Positions 1-7,376 of a stretch of DNA of 12,318 nt are shown here, piece after piece. Position 1 is the stretch's first letter, and every line of letters begins with the position of its first letter. A model generated the notes under the pieces. It ran no database searches and was not told where the DNA came from. It saw only the letters and a program-made list of their open reading frames with translations. Origin of the DNA: Actinomycetota bacterium (GTDB lineage Bacteria; Actinomycetota; Acidimicrobiia; Acidimicrobiales; Poriferisodaliceae); contig PCCJ01000057.1 of assembly GCA_002731665.1 (NCBI GenBank), positions 1 to 12,318 on the forward strand, written 5' to 3'. The position numbers and the translations under genes were made by a program.

Positions 1-721
1 CATTCTTGGTAAGGACCCTCCCGTCGGCAAGATCCCGCATAACCGTGGTGTTAAGTGTTTCCGATAAATCGAACCGCTGCTCGAATAGCGTTTCCGATGT
101 AGGGGTAATTAAAGGAGTTAGCATGGATGCTTCAAGTCTTTGTCCCTTTTTAAGTTCTTGATTGGTCATGAAGATGGTTAGGGTTTCAGCAAAATGGTTG
201 ACGCTAGCCTTTTGCCCTTTTTCTACATCTATCTGTAAAATTTGGCCCTCGACTTCACTCCTCTCAATGAGTCCCGTATTCCTGGTGAGGGACTCGTCGC
301 TAGCTGTTTCTAGGTCATCTGCTGAAATAATGTCACCCTCAGACAGTGAGCGAATATAGACTAACACCTCTCTATCCTCTTGAATTTGTATTCGAAGCAC
401 TGCCTGCCAGTTTTCGCTTTCACAGTTTACCTGGACGTTTGTCTTTGAGTTAAATGCGAATGTCACCTTAAAGTCGATATTGCAATCCGGAACGATAAAC
501 CTTCTATCGTTTGCTTGTACTTCAACATAGGTTTGATCGACTCCTTCTTGTTGAGCTACCCAATTTTTTATAGTTTCGACGAGTCGAGCTTTCGGATTTC
601 TTTCTGGGTCTATACTTTGGGCATAACTTAGATTCAGAGAGACACCAAGTGAGGCTAGGGTAAGGAGGCTTAACGACCAGCTTCTGATTCGAGGCATCCT
701 AAGTAGTTCTTTCATTTTCAT
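1..721 (-). CDS. flgA: FlgA, flagellar P-ring assembly chaperone (partial, C-terminus beyond left edge)
   Basis: FlgA is a periplasmic chaperone that helps FlgI assemble into the P-ring around the rod. The frame is open from an ATG whose first base is at 721 to the left edge, giving 240 codons. Residues 1-34 look like a Sec signal peptide: basic PRIR, then a Leu/Ser-rich core, then SYA before Q35. Next come the two family cysteines, C80 (in VPDC) and C100 (in VNC) followed by W105, then a SAF-type segment from about 119 (VLVYIRSLSEGDIISADDL). A second segment of the same design begins near 183 (ELKKGQRL 189-196, then RDLADGRVL 229-237), so the protein will be longer than the 219-residue E. 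coli FlgA. No clear ribosome site precedes the ATG at 721; ATGs at 715 and 697 are alternatives. It is divergent from flgB. In enterics flgM and flgN follow flgA, but that region is outside the window. The family call is firm; the tandem SAF reading is inference. Confidence 0.9.
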   Translation of the reverse strand, partial: MKMKELLRMPRIRSWSLSLLTLASLGVSLNLSYAQSIDPERNPKARLVETIKNWVAQQEGVDQTYVEVQANDRRFIVPDCNIDFKVTFAFNSKTNVQVNCESENWQAVLRIQIQEDREVLVYIRSLSEGDIISADDLETASDESLTRNTGLIERSEVEGQILQIDVEKGQKASVNHFAETLTIFMTNQELKKGQRLEASMLTPLITPTSETLFEQRFDLSETLNTTVMRDLADGRVLTKN

Positions 722-779
722 GGTCTGAGTTTAATCAAAAAGATTTAGTAAAGCTATTTTCCAAGATTTGCCACTTTTC

Positions 780-815
780 GCCGCTTGCCGCTTTGCGGCC
801 ACATTGCTGCCGCTT
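780..815. repeat. Three GCCGCTT repeats, possible activator binding site
   Basis: The word GCCGCTT occurs at 780-786, 787-793 and 809-815. The first two are head-to-tail and the third starts 22 bp after the second, about two helical turns. The cluster lies 143-178 bp upstream of the predicted flgB transcription start, within the usual range for enhancer sites of sigma-54 activators. No known binding consensus is matched, so the role is inference. Confidence 0.3.
786..801 (-). promoter_or_regulatory. Weak candidate sigma-54 promoter for flgA
   Basis: Read on the minus strand this is TGGCCGCAAAGCGGCA. It keeps the TGGC block and the GCA of a sigma-54 promoter with the correct GG-to-GC offset, but misses five other consensus positions. 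The start would fall near 774, about 54 nt ahead of flgA. The same bases form the inverted repeat GCCGC-TTT-GCGGC (787-799), whose symmetry alone creates part of the match, so support is weak. Confidence 0.2.
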
Positions 816-931
816 TCGAAATGTATCGCTCTTCATGTTGCTCGATTGGTGGCAGCACCTGAGAGTATAGAGTCCTGTAATCTACTGTTTCAAATAGGTT
901 TTATGTATCAACCGGAAGATATTTTTGATAT

Positions 932-947
932 TGGCATGCTTCATGCT
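932..947 (+). promoter_or_regulatory. Sigma-54 (RpoN) promoter for the flgB operon
   Basis: The sequence TGGCATGCTTCATGCT matches the -24/-12 consensus TGGCACG-N4-TTGCA at 11 of the 12 specified positions apart from C6 (T here) and T12 (A here), that is, with two mismatches. The invariant GG (933-934) and GC (945-946) have the exact 12-bp offset that sigma-54 requires. Transcription would start near 958, leaving a leader of about 70 nt before flgB. Sigma-54 control of flgB operons by an FlrC/FleR-type activator is established for polar flagella. The match also contains a perfect inverted repeat (GCATG-CTT-CATGC, 934-946), which may be coincidental. This is the only strong promoter match seen ahead of the operon. 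Confidence 0.72.
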
Positions 948-1027
948 CTACCAGTTACTAATGGAAAGAATTAGATTTAGTAGCTCGCTTAAATTTAGAT
1001 CAATTATTCAAATACAGAAAAGAAGAT

Positions 1028-1447
1028 ATGACTCAATCACTCAATGAATATTTCGCCTTTAATCACGCGGCGATGACCGTGAAGAATCAGAGACTGGAAT
1101 TGATCTCTGGGAATATCGCTAATGCTTCAACGCCAGGTTTCAAGGCCAAGGATTTAGATTTTGCGACGCTTTTGCGTAATTCTTTCGATAGACAAGACAA
1201 TAAATTCGAGGTGCCTCTCGGTGCTACAAATTCTCAGCACATGGGTTACTTTGATGGTCCCGCATGGACTGATACAGACTCGGCTGTTACTTACTATGTG
1301 CCACTAGCGCCGAGCCTGGATAACAACACCGTTGAGATAGGCGTCGAGCAAGCGAGGTATGGACGAGCAATCGCTGACTATCAGGCCTCATTACAATTCA
1401 TGGAAAGTAAAATAAGTGGTTTGCGAAAAGCATTAAAAGGGGATTAA
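1028..1447 (+). CDS. flgB: FlgB, proximal rod protein
   Basis: FlgB forms the most proximal part of the flagellar rod, next to the MS-ring and export gate, and is exported by the flagellar type III apparatus. The 139-residue length is normal for the family (E. coli 138). The rod signature SGNIANASTPGFKAKDLDF spans residues 27-45. The C-terminal half (from VEIGVEQARYGRAIADYQ onward) is the conserved D0 helix that packs in the rod core; there is no Sec signal peptide, as expected for a type III substrate. It is the first gene of the operon, with a predicted sigma-54 start about 70 nt upstream. Its ribosome site is only a purine run (1016-1026), close to the ATG. The last bases hold the ribosome site of flgC, which starts 3 bp after the stop, so the two are probably translationally coupled. 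Confidence 0.97.
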   Translation: MTQSLNEYFAFNHAAMTVKNQRLELISGNIANASTPGFKAKDLDFATLLRNSFDRQDNKFEVPLGATNSQHMGYFDGPAWTDTDSAVTYYVPLAPSLDNNTVEIGVEQARYGRAIADYQASLQFMESKISGLRKALKGD

Positions 1448-1450
1448 GGC

Positions 1451-1876
1451 ATGTCGTTTGAAAAAATTATGGCAATAGGTGGAACTGGCCTCAACGCTCA
1501 GCTGGTTCGAATGAATGCTACGGCCAGTAACTTGGCAAATGTGGGTGTGGTGTCTGGCTCTGAGGCGACTGCTTTCCGTGCTCAGCGGCCTGTATTTGCC
1601 GCCTTGGTGGAAGGGGCGACGGCTGGAGGTTATGAGAACCTGGCTGGCGGAGTCCGTGTAGATCGGATCGTGACTGATACAAAACCAATTGAGCAAATAT
1701 TTGAGCCAGGAAACGCCATGGCAAACGAAGACGGGTATGTGTTCTCGTCTAACGTCAGCGAAATTGAGGAATTGATCGACATGCTAGATGCGTCGCGTGC
1801 TTATCAGAATAATGTTGAAGTGATTAGTACGGCGAAGGATTTAATGATCAAGACACTAGACATAATTAAAGCGTAA
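1451..1876 (+). CDS. flgC: FlgC, proximal rod protein
   Basis: FlgC is a proximal rod subunit that stacks on FlgB and FliE and is secreted by the flagellar export apparatus. At 141 residues it is close to the usual 134-150. The N-terminal axial motif NATASNLANVG is at 22-32, and the family C-terminus starts at residue 100 with SNVSEIEELIDMLDASRAYQ, followed by the helix ending in LMIKTLDIIKA. The start is supported by AAAAGGGG at 1435-1442, inside the end of flgB and 8 nt before the ATG. The middle of the protein (about 33-95) is variable in this family. A 38-bp gap with a strong ribosome site follows before flgD. Confidence 0.97.
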   Translation: MSFEKIMAIGGTGLNAQLVRMNATASNLANVGVVSGSEATAFRAQRPVFAALVEGATAGGYENLAGGVRVDRIVTDTKPIEQIFEPGNAMANEDGYVFSSNVSEIEELIDMLDASRAYQNNVEVISTAKDLMIKTLDIIKA

Positions 1877-1914
1877 CCGCGCTTTTTACCCAAACATAAA
1901 ATCAGGAGGACGAA

Positions 1915-2610
1915 ATGGCCGCAGAAATAACCAACTTGTTGCCTTCAAACATACTTACTACTAAGCAGTATGAGGAACAACAAGCTAAGTTGCTTGCGAA
2001 AGAGGAAAACCTCGATAGGGATGCCTTTCTGAAGCTGTTTACGACTCAGTTGAAGAATCAAAATCCGCTCGATCCGATGGAGAACGAAGCCTTCGTTTCC
2101 CAGTTGGCCCAATTTTCTTCACTGGAAGCGATGACAGGAGTTAGAACGTCTATGGACGCTATGGCTGCTGACTCTAAGTCAGAGAAATTTCTCCTGGGCT
2201 CTAGCCTATTAGGGAAAAAGATTGAGAGAGTAGGGAGTCTGGCCACAATGGGGGCCGGAGAGCAAATTACTTCAAAAGCGAATTTGCCATCCCCTGCAGA
2301 TTCGGGAGCTTTTAGAATCTACGATGCCGCGACTGACGAGCTGGTCTATACAAAAAGCTTTAATCAGCTTCCAGCTGGCAGTGTGGACCTCATCTGGAAT
2401 GGGCAAAATGAGGACGGTGATGAGATGCCGGCCGGTCAATATAAGTTTGAGTTTTTGGTAGACCGTGGCGGTATTCAAACCACGGTGCCACTTATAAACA
2501 AGCAGATGATTTCAGCGGTGAGCTGGGACCAAACGCTCGAAGAATTGAAAGTTGAAATGGAAGACGGAAGCGTGCTCGGCATGGCGGAAGTCGGACGTAT
2601 AGAAAATTAA
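1915..2610 (+). CDS. flgD: FlgD, hook cap (hook assembly scaffold)
   Basis: FlgD caps the growing hook and directs insertion of FlgE monomers; it leaves when the hook is finished and FlgK takes its place. The 231-residue length is typical. The conserved N-terminal block is at 38-54 (FLKLFTTQLKNQNPLDP), followed by FVSQLAQFSSLEAM. The C-terminal half has the Tudor/Ig-like design of the family, with an Ig-type segment from about 130 (FRIYDAATDELVYTKSF, then WNGQNEDGDEMPAGQYKFEF) and a closing beta segment near SVLGMAEVGRIEN. A strong AGGAGG at 1904-1909, 5 nt before the ATG, fixes the start. Because FlgD must fit the hook tip, its ordinary size next to a very large FlgE suggests that the extra FlgE mass sits on the outer hook surface; this last point is inference. 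Confidence 0.96.
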   Translation: MAAEITNLLPSNILTTKQYEEQQAKLLAKEENLDRDAFLKLFTTQLKNQNPLDPMENEAFVSQLAQFSSLEAMTGVRTSMDAMAADSKSEKFLLGSSLLGKKIERVGSLATMGAGEQITSKANLPSPADSGAFRIYDAATDELVYTKSFNQLPAGSVDLIWNGQNEDGDEMPAGQYKFEFLVDRGGIQTTVPLINKQMISAVSWDQTLEELKVEMEDGSVLGMAEVGRIEN

Positions 2611-2628
2611 TTTAGGAGAACACAAAGA

Positions 2629-5600
2629 ATGTCATTTTATACTTCATTAACAGGGTTACAGGCGGCGACAACCGAGTTGTCGGTTACATCAAACAATATT
2701 GCTAACGCTGGTACCTCCGGCTTTAAGCGAGCCGATGCAAATTTCGGTGACATCTATGCGAGCACGCCTCTCCAAAAGGCGGGTTCTATAGCCGGCTCAG
2801 GTGTCGCGTTAAAGGGTATTACGCAACAACACACCCAGGGAAATATTGAGTTCTCCACCAACTCATTGGATTTGGCGATTACAGGTGATGGATACTTTAA
2901 GCTTAAGACTTCCGACGGGGCAGAGTTATTCACCCGTAACGGTGGCTTTATGCTGGATGATCAAAACCGGATGGTTAACTCGGCGGGTCAAGCACTACAG
3001 ATACTTCCAGTCGATTCGATTAATAACGCAAACTTTGAGGCTGAAACTTCAGGGCTTACGGTTCAGCGTTCTACGGTGGGCGAATTCACGCCGACGACAG
3101 AGATTAACTTAGGATTGAACTTGCCTTCTTCAGCAGTTCCAATCACAGAGGCATTTAGCGCAGATAAGCCAGAGACTTATCACAAGACAACATCTTTCAC
3201 GACGTATGGTGCGAACGGCAAGGCTCAGCTTGCAACGATCTACTATGTGAAGACAGCTGGCCCGACAGACGCGGTCCCATACGCTAAGTGGCAGACATAT
3301 GTCACCGTCGACGGAGTGGCGGTGAAGTCTGCTCTTACGCAATCCGCTGGTGCCGGCAACGACCCACAATTTATTAATAAGTTTGGTGAGATCCTGACGC
3401 AAAAAGAGTTGGATGTACTTTCGGTTAGCCCTCCTGCTGGCAGGAATGGTTCTGATTATCTGATTACAGCGGGGACAACCTATCGTAAATTTTCTTTGGA
3501 CAATCTTCAGACGGCTATTCCCTCGGCTAACGCCGCTGTAACTACCGCAATTCCGACCGCCTCGACTTTCCAAGACGGCCTTAACCTAACCAATTCCAGT
3601 ACAGGTGTTAACTTTGCTGATTTGGGTGCCGGCGCTGGTAAGTTTACCAATGCAAAATTGCAGAACATGTTCCAGGTGCAGGTGGATGGTTCGCAGTGGA
3701 AGAGTATAAGCCTCCCAAGATTGATGACCCTAAGCCACCTCTCTTTTTCAGTAGGCGCCGTAAATACTGCTGGTGCCGGTGGTCCGGGTAAGTTGGGTGA
3801 TCAGGTTCTGTCTGGGAAACAGATCGCAACAGAATTAACGAATGAGTTGAATAGGACTTTCGGCGATGACAAGGATTTCACTACTTCTGTCTTGGATGCT
3901 GGTTCAGAACTTATTCTTAAACGGTATGCTCCACCAGAAACAGCGCTGCAAAGTGCTAATGATTTTATAGCTATACCGCTAAAGGGGGCCGGCAGTATCT
4001 TTGAGGACACCAATGCTGAACTTGGGGGGTTATCACTTATCAGTGGTGGTGCTGATAATAACAACCGGACGATGGACGGCTGGCAGATGGCCGCCGCGAT
4101 CACTAATTACATTCGCCACGTGGATGCGAAAAAGGCTCAATTCGCAGATGTTACGGTGCAGTACGATGAGCAAAATCAGGGCTTTACATTCCATCAGGGC
4201 AGCCTTCTCAGGCCTGCTCCAGACAAGTTTATTCTTGGCGCGTTCGGGGCCGATGCCGCTGGCGCCGCTAAAGTGAGTGCGATGTTCGGAGGCATCGCAA
4301 CGGGAGTTAAGGACACTGGAATAGACGATGGTACGGGATTAACCTACAAGACCATTAACGGGTCCAAACAGCTACTCCAAAATACAAGAGGGAATGGAAC
4401 TGAAAATGCGTTGTCGGATCGGCACTCTGGTCTGAAGGTTGACTATGCTGGAGGAAAATTCACCTTCAGTGCAGGGACAACCGGAGATACTTCCGCGATC
4501 AGCGTAAGAGCGACAGAAACCACTGTGAGTGCGGCCAATGCAGATACCGTAAACGTAGCGGCCTACACGGATGGTGGGCAAAAGGCGGCAGCATTGTTTG
4601 GTCTGAGCGCAGATACTGCGAAGACTAGATCCGCTAATAATGATAATCAGGTCACGTCAGCCGTTACCTCTTTGGTAGAGAATCTCCCAACGGTTAGGGG
4701 CCAAGAGTCCACTGCGGCTAAGCTAACGGGCAATGCGATGGGCGTTGATACGGAGCAAGCTTTTAATGTTACTGCTGCGAATCAGAGCATCACAGCCGTT
4801 ATCGATGGTATTACTTCGACCGTCACGTTATCGCTCGGTCAGTACAACATTGATACATTCACGACCGAATTGCAGACGCAGATTAATCGAATGGCTGACG
4901 CAAATGGCAGGACGGTAAACAATATTACTGTGGGCTTCGACGCAGCTAAAACAGCACTTACCGTAACGGGTGCAACAACGTCGGGAAAATCATTTATACA
5001 AATGTTAGGCAGTCAAGACTGGGGCCTAACCGATGTGCCGGTAGCTTTTGGAACTAGTTCAACATACGCAAGAATTGATTCGGATCAGCGAGCGGGAAGT
5101 AATCTTTATGTCTCGCAGGATACGAAGACGGGGCTGTGGAATGAGAGCGTTGATAAGGCAGATTTTGATGCTGGAGATATTCCGTATTGGACTCCAATAT
5201 TTCTTGATCGAGGCGAGATTACTTTCGATACCTCCGGTGCTCTAGTTTCGCCCCAAGCGAAATATAACCTAGAGAGTACGGCGGCGACAGGTACCACAAT
5301 ACAGTTGGCGTATACTGGTAGTACTCAATACAACTCAGCGTTCGCTGCCATATCTCAGTCACAAAATGGTAAGCCTGAGGGCGACCTTAACGGGATAAGT
5401 ATCGGCGACGATGGGCTAATTGTTGCGAGCTATTCGAACGGTTCGCAGAAGTCACTTGGTAAGGTTGTGATCGCTAACTTCAATTCCGCATCTGGTTTAA
5501 AACAGCTTGGGGACTCTTCTTTCACCGCTTCGGCAGAGTCGGGCGCAGCCAGACTTGGTGAAGCTGGTGCAGCTGGTTTTGGAACAATCCGCGCAGGTTC

Positions 5601-5736
5601 AACTGAGCGCTCAAACGTCGATTTAACGAACGAATTGGTTGACCTGATCTCGGCTCAGCGGAACTTTCAGGCAAATGCCAAGGCGATTGAGACTAACTCC
5701 GCAATGACTAGCGCGATTATAAATATCCGCGGTTAA
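2629..5736 (+). CDS. flgE: FlgE, hook protein, unusually large (1035 aa)
   Basis: FlgE polymerises into the hook, the flexible joint between rod and filament. Both ends are canonical: the N-terminal axial motif SNNIANAGTSGFKR near residues 21-34, the block SLDLAITGDGYFKL, and a C-terminus from 995 (SNVDLTNELVDLISAQRNF) to IINIRG. A D2-type segment begins near 185 (TTSFTTYGANGKAQLATIYYVK, then W221) and resumes near 855 (LDRGEITFDTSGALVSP, later NGKPEGDLNGISIGDDGLIVASYSNG). Between about 240 and 850 lies an insertion of roughly 600 residues absent from the 402-residue E. coli FlgE. By eye it holds repeated beta-rich units, several ending in a short Leu/Met-Phe-Gly motif (464-474, 551-556, 655-660), and a flagellin-IN-like segment at 711-792. 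The frame is uninterrupted and starts 9 nt after AGGAGA (2614-2619). Identity is certain; the insertion's role is unknown. Confidence 0.97.
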   Translation: MSFYTSLTGLQAATTELSVTSNNIANAGTSGFKRADANFGDIYASTPLQKAGSIAGSGVALKGITQQHTQGNIEFSTNSLDLAITGDGYFKLKTSDGAELFTRNGGFMLDDQNRMVNSAGQALQILPVDSINNANFEAETSGLTVQRSTVGEFTPTTEINLGLNLPSSAVPITEAFSADKPETYHKTTSFTTYGANGKAQLATIYYVKTAGPTDAVPYAKWQTYVTVDGVAVKSALTQSAGAGNDPQFINKFGEILTQKELDVLSVSPPAGRNGSDYLITAGTTYRKFSLDNLQTAIPSANAAVTTAIPTASTFQDGLNLTNSSTGVNFADLGAGAGKFTNAKLQNMFQVQVDGSQWKSISLPRLMTLSHLSFSVGAVNTAGAGGPGKLGDQVLSGKQIATELTNELNRTFGDDKDFTTSVLDAGSELILKRYAPPETALQSANDFIAIPLKGAGSIFEDTNAELGGLSLISGGADNNNRTMDGWQMAAAITNYIRHVDAKKAQFADVTVQYDEQNQGFTFHQGSLLRPAPDKFILGAFGADAAGAAKVSAMFGGIATGVKDTGIDDGTGLTYKTINGSKQLLQNTRGNGTENALSDRHSGLKVDYAGGKFTFSAGTTGDTSAISVRATETTVSAANADTVNVAAYTDGGQKAAALFGLSADTAKTRSANNDNQVTSAVTSLVENLPTVRGQESTAAKLTGNAMGVDTEQAFNVTAANQSITAVIDGITSTVTLSLGQYNIDTFTTELQTQINRMADANGRTVNNITVGFDAAKTALTVTGATTSGKSFIQMLGSQDWGLTDVPVAFGTSSTYARIDSDQRAGSNLYVSQDTKTGLWNESVDKADFDAGDIPYWTPIFLDRGEITFDTSGALVSPQAKYNLESTAATGTTIQLAYTGSTQYNSAFAAISQSQNGKPEGDLNGISIGDDGLIVASYSNGSQKSLGKVVIANFNSASGLKQLGDSSFTASAESGAARLGEAGAAGFGTIRAGSTERSNVDLTNELVDLISAQRNFQANAKAIETNSAMTSAIINIRG

Positions 5737-5764
5737 GCTTAATTTTTATCAGGAGAATTGATCA

Positions 5765-6541
5765 ATGGATAAATTAGTATTTACAGCGCTGAGCGGTGCC
5801 AAGACTGGGACGGTTCAGCGGACTATGCTGACCAATGATCTTGCCAATATCTCCACGGTGGGTTTCAAGCGAGCATCATTTCAGCGGGCTATTCCGACTC
5901 AGTTAGATGGGCCAGGATTTCCGGTCCGATTCCAACCGCTAGTCGAAAATAGGGCTGATTTGGTCAACCTTGCCCCTGGTACCAGAATGGAAACCGGCAA
6001 TCCCCTCGATGTCGCCTTCAATGGTCAAACCGTTCTAGGTGTTTTAGGGGAGCAAGGAGAAATAGCCTTTACTCGGCGCGGTGACCTTCGTATATCTGAA
6101 TTGGGTTTCCTCGAAACCTCAAACGGTCATCTGGTCGCTTCAGACGCAGGCGGCCCGGTTACTATACCTGCAGGAGGTGGTGTGAATATTACTCCTGACG
6201 GCACCGTATTTTTTAATCCAACCGCAGTCGATGCTGCGGGCGCAGCCCAACCAGTTCTTGTTGGTCAAATTTTATTAAGAGATGCATCTGGTACTACATT
6301 ACAAAGAAGGCTTGATGGTTTGTTTGAAGAAGTTGGGGTTAATGGCGCTGGTGGAGATATCGCTCCAGGACCCGAGGCGGCTTCGTTAAGTTCCGGAGCT
6401 TTGGAGGGCAGTAATGTAAATCCGGTTGAGGTGCTTGTAAGCCTTATGGACTATTACCGATCGTTTGAGACGCAAATGAAAATAATTAAAAGTGCTGAAG
6501 AGCTTGATCAAACCGGATCGCGCCTTCTTCAGACGAGCTAG
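5765..6541 (+). CDS. flgF: FlgF, proximal rod protein
   Basis: FlgF is a rod subunit placed between FlgC and the distal rod FlgG. Its 258 residues match the usual size (about 250). The N-terminal axial motif TNDLANISTVGFKR is at 23-36. The centre has the FlgF/FlgG-type beta segment (GNPLDVAFNGQ, then ITPDGTVFF). The C-terminal signature starts at 213 with LEGSNVNPVEVLVSLM, followed by FETQMKIIKSAEELD. FlgF rather than FlgG is indicated by the MDKLVFTALSGAK start and the NPVEVLVSLMDYYR form of the signature. AGGAGA at 5751-5756 lies 8 nt before the ATG. It sits 28 bp after flgE and 30 bp before flgG, in the usual order. Confidence 0.96.
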   Translation: MDKLVFTALSGAKTGTVQRTMLTNDLANISTVGFKRASFQRAIPTQLDGPGFPVRFQPLVENRADLVNLAPGTRMETGNPLDVAFNGQTVLGVLGEQGEIAFTRRGDLRISELGFLETSNGHLVASDAGGPVTIPAGGGVNITPDGTVFFNPTAVDAAGAAQPVLVGQILLRDASGTTLQRRLDGLFEEVGVNGAGGDIAPGPEAASLSSGALEGSNVNPVEVLVSLMDYYRSFETQMKIIKSAEELDQTGSRLLQTS

Positions 6542-6571
6542 TTAACCGAACAATTTTAAAAGGAATAGAAA

Positions 6572-7357
6572 ATGGACGCTTCAATGTGGGTTGCAAAAAC
6601 TGGTCTAACTGCTCAATCGACCAGAATGACGGTAATTGCTAATAATCTAGCTAACGTCAACACCGTCGGGTTTAAGAAGGATCGTGCTAACTTTGAGGAT
6701 CTCTTGTATCAAAGAATCGTACAGGCAGGGGCCCAGGCTGATGTTCTCGCGGAAACACCTACCGGGTTAATGCTTGGTACGGGAACACGCGTTGTTTCAA
6801 CTGAAAAAATACATCGTCAGGGTAATATGATCTCAACAGAAAATTCCCTTGATCTGGCGATCGCCGGGGACGGGTTTTTTGCTATTCAGCAGGCGGATGG
6901 AACTATCTCCTATACTAGGGATGGTTCTTTCAAGCGCTCCAATTTGGGGGCTATGGTTACGGCTTCTGGAGAGACAACAATTCCCGCTATCAATATCCCT
7001 CAGGATGCGAATAGCATAGCGGTGGGAAGAGATGGAACGGTTACCGTTGAGCTTGCGGGTGGTGGAGGCGCTGTCCAGGTTGGACAGTTACAGATTTCAC
7101 GATTTGTAAATAATGCGGGACTCATGGCGCAGGGTAGGAATCTTTATGCAGAAACTAATGCAAGTGGACCGGCAATTGTTGGCATCCCGGGCGATCAGGG
7201 TGCGGGGATCCTTACACAGGGTTCGTTAGAGGCGTCTAATGTAAACGTTGTGGAAGAGATGGTTAACATGATTGAGACGCAGAGGGCTTACGAGATTAAT
7301 TCAAAAGCCATCTCCGCGGCTGACGGCATGCTGAGATTCTTGAATCAGAATCTATAA
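6572..7357 (+). CDS. flgG: FlgG, distal rod protein
   Basis: FlgG builds the distal rod that crosses the periplasm and passes through the P- and L-rings. The 261-residue length equals the family norm (E. coli 260). The N-terminus MDASMWVAKTGLTAQSTRM and the axial motif NNLANVNTVGFKKDRANFED are highly typical, as are the GNMISTENSLDLAIAGDGFF block and the C-terminus from 219 (LEASNVNVVEEMVNMIETQR) to RFLNQNL. The YQRIVQAGAQ segment just after the N-terminal motif is the stretch that distinguishes rod-type FlgG from hook protein. The ribosome site is AAAAGGA ending near 6563. This is the most conserved gene in the window and shows nothing odd, in contrast to the enlarged FlgE two genes upstream. 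Confidence 0.98.
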   Translation: MDASMWVAKTGLTAQSTRMTVIANNLANVNTVGFKKDRANFEDLLYQRIVQAGAQADVLAETPTGLMLGTGTRVVSTEKIHRQGNMISTENSLDLAIAGDGFFAIQQADGTISYTRDGSFKRSNLGAMVTASGETTIPAINIPQDANSIAVGRDGTVTVELAGGGGAVQVGQLQISRFVNNAGLMAQGRNLYAETNASGPAIVGIPGDQGAGILTQGSLEASNVNVVEEMVNMIETQRAYEINSKAISAADGMLRFLNQNL

Positions 7358-7376
7358 TTAATATAGGATAAATTAC

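Larger units (their letters stand above)
722..1027. promoter_or_regulatory. Divergent flgA-flgB control region (306 bp)
   Basis: This non-coding stretch separates the divergent starts of flgA and flgB and must hold the promoters for both. It contains a sigma-54-type promoter facing flgB (932-947), a GC-rich cluster of GCCGCTT words (780-815), a perfect 5-3-5 inverted repeat (787-799) and an AT-rich leader before flgB. A 68-codon plus-strand frame crosses it (768-974) but has no recognisable features and overlaps the promoter, so I treat it as non-coding. There is no cheV or cheR gene here, unlike the region upstream of flgB in Vibrio and Pseudomonas. Confidence 0.75.

Noticed and set aside
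768..974. 68-codon plus-strand frame in the flgA-flgB intergenic region
   Set aside because: It has no ribosome site, no recognisable motif and covers the sigma-54 promoter; its start lies in a GC-rich repeat. Most likely chance.
1433..1724. Two minus-strand frames opposite flgC
   Set aside because: They lie inside a clear, conserved flgC on the other strand and encode nothing recognisable.
1872..1890. Possible small terminator between flgC and flgD (GCG...CGC followed by five T)
   Set aside because: The stem is only 3 bp, far too weak, and the operon clearly continues with a strong ribosome site for flgD.
3130..3573. 147-codon minus-strand frame opposite flgE
   Set aside because: Antisense shadow of the hook gene, rich in Arg/Cys/Ser as expected for a non-coding frame, with no start signal.
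5737..5764. Possible internal promoter between flgE and flgF
   Set aside because: The 28-bp gap holds only an AT-rich stretch and the flgF ribosome site; no -24/-12 or flagellar sigma-28 pattern was seen.
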